From contig DKGY01000099.1 of the NCBI GenBank assembly GCA_002453475.1, positions 52,353 through 59,216 on the forward strand: a stretch of DNA of 6,864 bases. The letters are read 5' to 3'. Numbering within the stretch: the stretch's first letter is position 1; each line of letters begins with the position of its first letter. Shown here piece after piece: positions 1 to 5,293 of the stretch. A program made the position numbers and the translations under genes. The notes beneath the pieces are model-generated. The model did not search any database, was not told the DNA's origin, and was given only the letters and a program-made list of their open reading frames with translations. The DNA is from Clostridium sp. UBA6758. GTDB taxonomy: Bacteria > Bacillota > Clostridia > Clostridiales > Clostridiaceae.

Positions 1-2
1 AT

Positions 3-83
3 TTATTTTCAGATGCCTTAATACTTAAACAAGATTCTTTTCTATTTCTTACTAACGGATTTTCAAATTATATTTTCTTTTAA
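3..83 (+). CDS. Possible 3' end of a convergent gene, product unknown (partial)
   Basis: One + strand frame stays open from the left edge to a TAA stop at 81-83 (26 sense codons). The other two + frames and all three - frames contain stops here. The hairpin at 87-127 begins three bases after this stop and has its better T-run (TTTTTCTT) on the + strand, which is where a terminator for a + strand gene would be expected. The encoded tail is hydrophobic and rich in Phe and Leu, and I do not recognise it. In DNA this AT-rich, 26 open codons can occur by chance, so this is tentative. The rest of the gene would lie left of the window. Confidence 0.3.
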   Translation, partial: LFSDALILKQDSFLFLTNGFSNYIFF

Positions 84-86
84 ATT

Positions 87-127
87 AAGGCTCTGTTTTA
101 AGTAGCAGCTACTTAAAACAGAGCCTT
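87..127. terminator. Intrinsic terminator, probably bidirectional, downstream of nfo
   Basis: Two 19-base arms (87-105 and 109-127) are perfectly complementary around a 3-base CAG loop. The stem begins AAGGCTCTG and ends CAGAGCCTT. On the + strand it runs into TTTTTCTT, a good U-tract. On the - strand the tail is TTAATTTA, which is weaker. It lies 20 bases past the nfo stop, so it can end nfo transcription, and its orientation also suits a + strand gene converging from the left. No termination data are available; the call rests on structure and position. Confidence 0.85.
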
Positions 128-147
128 TTTCTTATAATAGATATATA

Positions 148-981
148 TTAATCATTATATAAACTTCTTAGTATTTCTATTTCTTTTGCATATCCATCAA
201 TGTCATTAGGCGTTTCTAAGAAAAACGGTATGTTGCGTAGTTTAGGATGATTAATAATTCTAGTTATAGCCTGAATTCCTAATGATCCTTCACCAATTTT
301 CTCATGTCTATCTTTATGGCTCTTGAATGGATTTTTGCTATCATTTAAGTGTATAGCATGCAATCTTTCCAGTCCGATAATTCTATCAAACTCTTCTAGT
401 ACTCCATCTAAATCATTAACAATATCATATCCAGCATCATATACATGACAAGTATCAAGACATACACCCATGTGCTCTTTAAGTTCAACTCTACTTATAA
501 TCTCTGCTATCTCTTCAAATCTTCTTCCAATCTCTGAACCTTTCCCAGCCATAGTCTCTAAAAGCACCTTCGTAGTTTGTTCTGGCTTTAACACAGTGTT
601 AAGCATATCCACAATGTAGCTATTTCCAACATCTACACCTTGCTTAACGTGACTTCCTGGGTGGAAGTTATAAAGATTATTTGGAAGGTATTCCATTCTA
701 GCTAAATCATCAGCCATAGTCTCTACAGCAAACTCTCTTGTTATCTCATCTGCTGAGCAAGCATTTAGGGTATATGGTGCATGAGCTAATATTTTAGAGA
801 AATTATTCTCTTTCATTATCTCTAAAAGGCCTTCCACATCCTTTTCATCTATATCCTTTGCCTTTCCGCCTCTTGGATTACGAGTGAAAAATTGAAATGT
901 ATTACCTCCAATTTTTACTGCTTCCCGCCCCATATTTTTAAATCCTTTAGTAGTTGATAAGTGACATCCTATATTTAACAT
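148..981 (-). CDS. nfo: Endonuclease IV (AP endonuclease, Nfo family)
   Basis: Deoxyribonuclease IV cuts the DNA backbone 5' of abasic sites during base excision repair, using a trinuclear zinc centre in a TIM barrel; it acts in the cytoplasm on DNA. The 277-residue product is close to the usual family length (E. coli Nfo has 285). The metal ligands known from E. coli Nfo can all be placed: His67 (in LAHAPY), His107 (NFHPGS), Glu142 (LLETMAG), Asp176 and His179 (GVCLDTCH), His211 (HLNDSK), Asp224 and His226 (DRH) and Glu256 (FFLETP). The last two family signatures, around 172-185 and 211-232, are intact. The ATG at 979-981 has a GGAGG site 7 bases upstream, which supports this start. The gene follows the opp operon on the same strand but is separated by 307 bases with its own candidate promoter, so it is probably a separate unit. 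No frameshift or truncation is seen. Confidence 0.97.
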   Translation of the reverse strand: MLNIGCHLSTTKGFKNMGREAVKIGGNTFQFFTRNPRGGKAKDIDEKDVEGLLEIMKENNFSKILAHAPYTLNACSADEITREFAVETMADDLARMEYLPNNLYNFHPGSHVKQGVDVGNSYIVDMLNTVLKPEQTTKVLLETMAGKGSEIGRRFEEIAEIISRVELKEHMGVCLDTCHVYDAGYDIVNDLDGVLEEFDRIIGLERLHAIHLNDSKNPFKSHKDRHEKIGEGSLGIQAITRIINHPKLRNIPFFLETPNDIDGYAKEIEILRSLYND

Positions 982-1288
982 CTAATTTCCTCCATCTTGT
1001 ACTAATCTCTATTTTTTAATAAGTATTATTATACTGACCTACTTTACTATATTGACAAAGTTCCACTCTTTATAAACCATATTGCAACAAAGCAATTTTA
1101 AATGGATTTTACAATATACTTTTATATGAGCTTCAATCTCTTATTAATCTAGGTTTAATAAAATAATACTATAATATACGTATTTACACAATGGATAATC
1201 TTTATTAATTAATAATCAAGATGTATTTATCTCAACTTTTCCAGAATTTTTAATTATAGTAGACTTCTCGCTTATAAGCTTTGCTAGA
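982..1288. other. Intergenic gap between oppF and nfo
   Basis: These 307 bases contain the candidate nfo promoter (1028-1058) and the nfo ribosome-binding site (GGAGG, 989-993). A second, weaker - strand promoter-like pair, TTGTGT (1186-1191) and TATTAT (1163-1168) with a 17-base spacer, is also present. Two perfect palindromes, GCTTATAAGC (1270-1279) and TTATTAATTAATAA (1202-1215), have no room for a loop and no U-tract. I see no GC-rich stem followed by a T-run on the - strand, so the end of the opp transcript is not obvious. A short - strand frame (1219-1293) reads like coding sequence but has no start codon. No RNA gene or repeat family is recognised. Confidence 0.6.
1028..1058 (-). promoter_or_regulatory. 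Candidate sigma-A-type promoter of nfo
   Basis: Read on the - strand, a consensus -10 TATAAT (1028-1033) lies about 47 bases before the nfo ATG. A -35-like TTGTCA (1053-1058, five of six matches to TTGACA) precedes it. The 19-base spacer is longer than the preferred 17, so the -35 assignment is weak. Transcription would start near 1021, giving a leader of about 40 bases that contains the nfo ribosome-binding site. AT-rich DNA yields TATAAT by chance fairly often, so this is an inference from position and match. Confidence 0.45.
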
Positions 1289-2257
1289 TCATTTCACTAA
1301 ATGACAAGCTACAAAATGCCCATTTCCCTTATCCTCAAACTTTGGAATAACTTCCTTACATTCTGCCTTAGCATAAGGACACCTTGTATGGAACTTACAT
1401 CCTGATGGTGGATTTGCTGGAGATGGTATATCCCCTTCTAAAGGTACACTTTCCTTTCTAGCTCTTGGATTCTTAACTGGAATTGAATTTAGTAGCGCCT
1501 TAGTATATGGATGTTTTGGAGAAGCATATAAGGATTTTTTATCTGTTAACTCTACTAAAGAACCTAAATACATTACTCCTATACGATCACTCATATGTTT
1601 AACAACACCTAAGTCATGTGATATAAATAAATAACTAAGATCTAACTTCTCTTTTAAGTCCATCATTAAGTTAATTACTTGTGCCTGAATAGATACATCT
1701 AAGGCTGATACTGGCTCATCTGCAACAATAAAAGAAGGATTTAATGATAATGCTCTTGCAATCCCTATTCTTTGTCTTTGTCCACCAGAAAACTCATGTG
1801 GATATCTGTTCATGTGGTATGCACTTAATCCACTCATCTCTAGCACTTCTTTTACTCTATCCTGCATATTATCTCTAGTCACTAAGTTATGATACCTCAT
1901 ACCTTCACTAATAGTTTGCATAACTGTCATTCTTGGATTTAAAGAGCTATATGGATCTTGGAATATTATCTGCATTTCTTTTCTAATGTCTTTCATTTCT
2001 TTTCTATTAAGGGAATGAACATCTTTTCCATCAAAGTAAACTTTACCTTCTGTAGCTTCTAACAGCTTCAAGATTGTTCTTCCTGTAGTTGACTTGCCAC
2101 ATCCTGACTCACCAACTAAACTCAAGGTTTCTCCTTTATTAATTGTAAAAGAAATATCATCAACAGCTTTAACATGACCTACTGTACGCTTAAAAAAACC
2201 TGCTTGTATGGGAAAATATTTTTTTAGATTTTCAACTCTTAATAATTCTTCACTCAT
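1289..2257 (-). CDS. oppF: Oligopeptide ABC transporter ATP-binding protein OppF
   Basis: This is the second of the two ATPases that power peptide import; it sits on the cytoplasmic face with OppD and contacts the OppB/OppC channel. From the chosen ATG (2255-2257) the product has 322 residues, normal for OppF/DppF. Visible motifs are Walker A GESGCGKST (49-57), Q-loop Gln100, signature FSGGQ (156-160), Walker B FIVADEP (176-182), D-loop SALD (184-187) and switch His214. The C-terminal oligopeptide-transporter extension carries Cys287, Cys293, Cys300 and Cys318, spaced like the iron-sulfur cysteines reported in related peptide transporters. A longer reading from an ATG at 2270-2272 is unlikely, because the AGGAGG at 2264-2269 would then be coding and lies 6 bases before the chosen ATG. 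The start overlaps the oppD stop by 8 bases (ATGAGTGA), suggesting translational coupling. DppF or AppF are alternative names. Confidence 0.93.
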   Translation of the reverse strand: MSEELLRVENLKKYFPIQAGFFKRTVGHVKAVDDISFTINKGETLSLVGESGCGKSTTGRTILKLLEATEGKVYFDGKDVHSLNRKEMKDIRKEMQIIFQDPYSSLNPRMTVMQTISEGMRYHNLVTRDNMQDRVKEVLEMSGLSAYHMNRYPHEFSGGQRQRIGIARALSLNPSFIVADEPVSALDVSIQAQVINLMMDLKEKLDLSYLFISHDLGVVKHMSDRIGVMYLGSLVELTDKKSLYASPKHPYTKALLNSIPVKNPRARKESVPLEGDIPSPANPPSGCKFHTRCPYAKAECKEVIPKFEDKGNGHFVACHLVK

Positions 2258-3239
2258 GTTGCTCCTCCTCATCCATTTCTACTGCAAAACATCGAACTTT
2301 ATGACCTCCATAACTCTTTAATGAAGGACATTCCTTTGAACATATTTCCATAGCCCGTTCACACCTCGGATTGAAAGGACATCCCTCTGGTAAAAATATA
2401 GGATTTGGTACAACTCCAGGAATATTAGCTAAACGCTCTGTATCCTGCTCAATATCTGGCGTAGAATTAAGCAAACCAATTGTATATGGATGCTTAGGAT
2501 TATCGAAAATTTCTTCAACAGTTGTTTCCTCCATAACTTGGCCTGCATACATAACTACTACATCATCAGCCATCTCTGCAATAACTCCTAAATCGTGAGT
2601 AATCAGCATAATAGCTGTTTCAAACTTTTCTTTTAAACCATTCATAAGTTTTAAAATTTGAGCTTGTATTGTAACATCAAGAGCAGTTGTAGGTTCGTCC
2701 GCAATAAGTAATTGTGGATCACATGCAAGTGACATAGCAATCATAACCCTTTGTCTCATTCCACCACTTAATTGGTGAGGATATTCATCTACTATTTTCT
2801 CTGCTCTAGGAATTCCTACTAATTTTAATAAATCAATAGCTTTTTCTCTCGCTTGTTTCTTATCTATTTCTTTATGGATAATCAAAGGTTCTGCTATTTG
2901 TTTACCAATAGTAAAAACTGGATTTAATGAAGTCATGGGTTCTTGGAAAATCATAGCAATTTTGTTTCCTCTAATTCTCCTCATCTCTTCATTCTTTTTA
3001 TTTAAAAGGTTTTCACCTTCAAAGATTATTTCTCCACTTTCAATCTTTCCTGGTGGCATAGCAATGAGTTGCATAATGGCCATGGATGTAATACTTTTTC
3101 CACATCCAGATTCTCCAACCACACCTAAAGTTTTACCCTTTTCAATTGAAAAACTTACTCCATTAACAGCTTTTACAACACCTTTTTTAGTATGAAAATG
3201 TACACTTAAATCATTTACTTCAATTAGCTTCTTGCTCAT
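2250..3239 (-). CDS. oppD: Oligopeptide ABC transporter ATP-binding protein OppD
   Basis: This is the first ATPase of the importer, pairing with OppF under the OppB/OppC pore. The 329-residue product is the usual size. Motifs in order are Walker A GESGCGKS (42-49, followed by Ile as is common in OppD), Q-loop Gln99, signature LSGGM with following RQR (157-164), Walker B LLIADEP (177-183), D-loop TALD (185-188) and switch His215. The LSGGM form separates it from OppF, which has FSGGQ. The C-terminal extension holds Cys287, Cys293, Cys300 and Cys317, plus an extra Cys304. The ATG at 3237-3239 has AGGTGAT three bases upstream, a moderate site that overlaps the oppC stop. The gap to oppC is 8 bases, and its own end overlaps oppF. 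Family assignment is firm; whether it is Opp or Dpp type is inferred from operon order. Confidence 0.93.
   Translation of the reverse strand: MSKKLIEVNDLSVHFHTKKGVVKAVNGVSFSIEKGKTLGVVGESGCGKSITSMAIMQLIAMPPGKIESGEIIFEGENLLNKKNEEMRRIRGNKIAMIFQEPMTSLNPVFTIGKQIAEPLIIHKEIDKKQAREKAIDLLKLVGIPRAEKIVDEYPHQLSGGMRQRVMIAMSLACDPQLLIADEPTTALDVTIQAQILKLMNGLKEKFETAIMLITHDLGVIAEMADDVVVMYAGQVMEETTVEEIFDNPKHPYTIGLLNSTPDIEQDTERLANIPGVVPNPIFLPEGCPFNPRCERAMEICSKECPSLKSYGGHKVRCFAVEMDEEEQHE
2264..2269 (-). promoter_or_regulatory. Ribosome-binding site that sets the oppF start
   Basis: AGGAGG on the - strand sits 6 bases (AGCAAC) before the ATG at 2255-2257. The in-frame ATG at 2270-2272 immediately precedes this element and has no comparable site of its own, so the inner ATG is the better start. 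The site lies inside the last codons of oppD. Confidence 0.85.
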
Positions 3240-3247
3240 TGTATCAC

Positions 3248-4174
3248 CTACCCTTGCTCTTTTGGATCAAATGCATCTCTAAGTCCTTCTCCAATTAAAT
3301 TTATACTCAATACTGTTAAAAACAAGAAAATACCTGGAATTACCCATAACCAAAAACGATATTGTAAGTTATATGGATCCGTAGCTGCGTTAATTAAATT
3401 TCCCCATGTTGGTACAGGTGGTGTAACCCCTAACCCTAAATATGATAATCCAGCCTCAGTAAGCATAGCTCCAACCATTCCAAAGGCAGCATTAACAACT
3501 ATATATCCAACGGTATTTGGAATCAAGTGAATAAAAATTTGTCTTGATACAGAGTATCCCATAGCCTTCGCTGCTACAACAAACTCCCTTTCTTTTAACG
3601 TCAATATTTCAGCACGAATAATTCTCGATAGTCCAGGCCAACTCAAAAATCCAATGAGTGCCATAATAAAATACATTTTCTTTTCCTCAGGTATTTTTCC
3701 CATCATTACCGCAGATAAAGTCATCATTAAAGGTAAAAATGGTATTGATGATACAATTTCTCCTATACGCTGAAGTATATTATCAACTCTTCCACCAAAA
3801 TATCCAGATGCCCCTCCAATAATAACGGCTAATATAATAGTTATTGATGTTGAAACAACACCTACTGATAAAGATATTCTTCCGCCATATAAAATTCTAG
3901 TAAATACATCTCTTCCTAAGCTATCTGTACCACAAAGGTGCTCAAAACTAGGTGGTAAATTAACTGAACTATAATCCATGGCATCTCTTTCATAAGGTGT
4001 GAAGGCCGGTCCTACTATAACAAGCAGTAAGATTAATGCAAAAACAATAGTTCCCGCAATGGCTAATTTATTTGCTTTGAACCTTAACCAAATCATTTTC
4101 CATGGACCTATTCCTGCATCATTTTCAGGGGCTACCTTTCTTTTTAAATCTAAATTTAATACTTCCGTCTTCAT
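3248..4174 (-). CDS. oppC: Oligopeptide ABC transporter permease OppC
   Basis: This is one of the two inner-membrane subunits forming the peptide channel. The product has 308 residues from the chosen ATG. An OppC-type N-terminal region (about 24-52, with RFKANKLAIAG) leads into the first membrane segment (about 36-57). Five more segments follow near 104-126, 139-158, 168-186, 224-243 and 276-296. The family-typical stretch HLCGTDSLGRDVFTRI (79-94) and the EAA loop, REFVVAAKAMG (196-206) through HLIPN (216-220), which docks on the ATPases, are present. So is the conserved end GEGLRDAFDP (295-304). A longer frame could begin at a TTG (4190-4192), but AGGAGG at 4181-4186 lies 6 bases before the ATG at 4172-4174, so the inner ATG is chosen. 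It follows the oppB stop after 10 bases. DppC is an alternative name. Confidence 0.93.
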   Translation of the reverse strand: MKTEVLNLDLKRKVAPENDAGIGPWKMIWLRFKANKLAIAGTIVFALILLLVIVGPAFTPYERDAMDYSSVNLPPSFEHLCGTDSLGRDVFTRILYGGRISLSVGVVSTSITIILAVIIGGASGYFGGRVDNILQRIGEIVSSIPFLPLMMTLSAVMMGKIPEEKKMYFIMALIGFLSWPGLSRIIRAEILTLKEREFVVAAKAMGYSVSRQIFIHLIPNTVGYIVVNAAFGMVGAMLTEAGLSYLGLGVTPPVPTWGNLINAATDPYNLQYRFWLWVIPGIFLFLTVLSINLIGEGLRDAFDPKEQG

Positions 4175-4180
4175 ATTCCC

Positions 4181-4186
4181 CCTCCT
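4181..4186 (-). promoter_or_regulatory. Ribosome-binding site that sets the oppC start
   Basis: AGGAGG on the - strand is followed by GGGAAT and then the ATG at 4172-4174, an ideal 6-base spacing. It overlaps the oppB stop codon (TAG, 4185-4187). Starting instead at the upstream TTG would place this site inside the coding sequence. Confidence 0.88.
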
Positions 4187-5144
4187 ATTCAACCTTAACT
4201 CGTGGATCTACTAATGCATAACCAATGTCAGCAAACAAATTACCAAGTAAGGATAAGAAGGTGAACATTAACATCAATGCCAGCATTAAGTTATAATCTC
4301 TAGCATTAATTGAATCCATAAGTACCCTCCCAATTCCTGGCCAGTTGAAAACAGTCTCTAAAAATACAGCTCCACCAAATAAAGCTGGTATTTGCCATCC
4401 AACTAAAGTAACAACATTTATAAGTGCATTTCTAAAAGCATGGCTATATATTACTGCTCTTTCCTTTACACCTTTTGCTCTAGCTGTTCTAACATAATCT
4501 TCATTAATAGAATTTAGCATACTCATTCTTACATATCTAATAAGACTAGGCATTGATACAATAACTAAAACTAGTGCTGGTAGAACCATATGTTTAGCAA
4601 CATCTAATACATAACTAACCCCAGTATAATTTGCACCAGGGCTCACCATACCCGATATAGGCAATATCTTAAGGTGAACACCAAATATACTAATCAGAAC
4701 AAGTCCAATAAAGAATGTTGGAAATGAAATTCCTGCATAGCATAAAACAGTGGTTATCTTATCGACTAATCCATCCTTCTTCACCGCCGTATAGATTCCT
4801 ATTGGAATAGCTGCTAAGAAAGTAAGGAAAAAAACAACTAGATTTAAAATTAAGCTATTTTTAATATATGGCCACATTATCTCTCCAACAGGCTGCTTAT
4901 ATGTTGAAGATAATCCAAAATCGCCTTTGATTACTCTTTGTACCCACATACCGTATTGAGTGTGTATTGGTTTATCATAACCTAAACGTTCTCTTTCTGC
5001 CTGCTTTTCTTCTGCTGTTGCTCTAGGATTTGTATATCCAATTCCATCTCCTGGTGTAAGCTTTATAACTCCAAACATAATAATTGAAATTATTATTAGC
5101 ACCGGAATCATCTGGAGAAGCCTTTTGGCTATGTATTTTAGCAA
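4185..5144 (-). CDS. oppB: Oligopeptide ABC transporter permease OppB
   Basis: This is the other channel-forming membrane subunit, partner of OppC. It has 319 residues from a TTG start (5142-5144). Six membrane segments are visible near 9-28, 98-120, 132-155, 186-206, 243-264 and 285-307. The large loop between the first two carries the conserved LTPGD (29-33) and GDFGLS (74-79). The EAA loop, EDYVRTARAKG (215-225), contacts the ATPases, and the typical C-terminus is LVDPRVKVE. A GTG three codons upstream (5151-5153) is in frame, but the AAGGAG site abuts and overlaps it, leaving no spacer. The TTG lies 8 bases from the site and gives the family-typical opening MLKYIAKRLL. The TTG choice is therefore likely but not certain. 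Separated from oppA by a gap containing a stem-loop. DppB is an alternative name. Confidence 0.92.
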   Translation of the reverse strand: MLKYIAKRLLQMIPVLIIISIIMFGVIKLTPGDGIGYTNPRATAEEKQAERERLGYDKPIHTQYGMWVQRVIKGDFGLSSTYKQPVGEIMWPYIKNSLILNLVVFFLTFLAAIPIGIYTAVKKDGLVDKITTVLCYAGISFPTFFIGLVLISIFGVHLKILPISGMVSPGANYTGVSYVLDVAKHMVLPALVLVIVSMPSLIRYVRMSMLNSINEDYVRTARAKGVKERAVIYSHAFRNALINVVTLVGWQIPALFGGAVFLETVFNWPGIGRVLMDSINARDYNLMLALMLMFTFLSLLGNLFADIGYALVDPRVKVE

Positions 5145-5152
5145 ATCACTCA

Positions 5153-5158
5153 CTCCTT
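5153..5158 (-). promoter_or_regulatory. Ribosome-binding site that points to a TTG start for oppB
   Basis: AAGGAG on the - strand ends on the first base of the in-frame GTG (5151-5153), so that codon has no spacer and is a poor start. The in-frame TTG at 5142-5144 is 8 bases away, within the normal range. This is the only strong site in the 30 bases before oppB. Confidence 0.7.
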
Positions 5159-5188
5159 CATTTATATTAATAAATTTGAAATTTTTAT

Positions 5189-5221
5189 AAAGAGAATGCC
5201 TAAATTATAGACATTCTCTTT
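5189..5221 (-). terminator. Stem-loop between oppA and oppB (possible partial terminator or processing barrier)
   Basis: AAAGAGAATG and CATTCTCTTT form a perfect 10-bp stem around a 13-base loop. On the - strand the distal arm ends CTTT and then reads ATAAAAATTT, so the U-tract is poor and full termination is unlikely. In many binding-protein operons a hairpin at this place lowers permease expression or protects the upstream mRNA; applying that here is an inference. No promoter with both elements is seen after it that could start oppB independently. Confidence 0.5.
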
Positions 5222-5261
5222 TAATATTTTATACTTCTTATCCTATCTGCTTACTCTAGTG

Positions 5262-5281
5262 TTATAACCATAAAGTTATAA
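5262..5281. repeat. Short AT-rich inverted repeat just after oppA
   Basis: TTATAAC (5262-5268) and GTTATAA (5275-5281) are perfect inverted copies around a 6-base spacer. They lie 12 bases past the oppA stop. The stem is mostly A-T and has no U-tract, so it could be a weak mRNA structure, a protein-binding site or chance. Confidence 0.3.
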
Positions 5282-5293
5282 TAAGAATTTTAC

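Noticed and set aside
1052..1075. TTGACA followed by TATAAA on the + strand as a promoter facing oppF
   Set aside because: The spacer is only 13 bases and no + strand gene follows; the same bases fit better as the -35 region of nfo on the other strand.
1202..1215. Perfect 14-bp palindrome TTATTAATTAATAA as an operator or terminator
   Set aside because: Pure A/T palindromes are expected by chance in this gap; it has no loop, no U-tract and is not placed at a promoter.
2371..2598. Open frame on the + strand, 75 codons
   Set aside because: It lies wholly antisense to oppD, whose motifs are intact; the product is low-complexity Ser/Ile/Thr with no family resemblance.
2935..3195. Open frame on the + strand, 86 codons
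   Set aside because: Antisense to the N-terminal half of oppD; its hydrophobic composition comes from reading the complement of Lys/Glu/Asn-rich codons.
3999..4214. Open frame on the + strand, 71 codons
   Set aside because: Antisense to the start of oppC and the end of oppB, with no ribosome site or recognisable domain.
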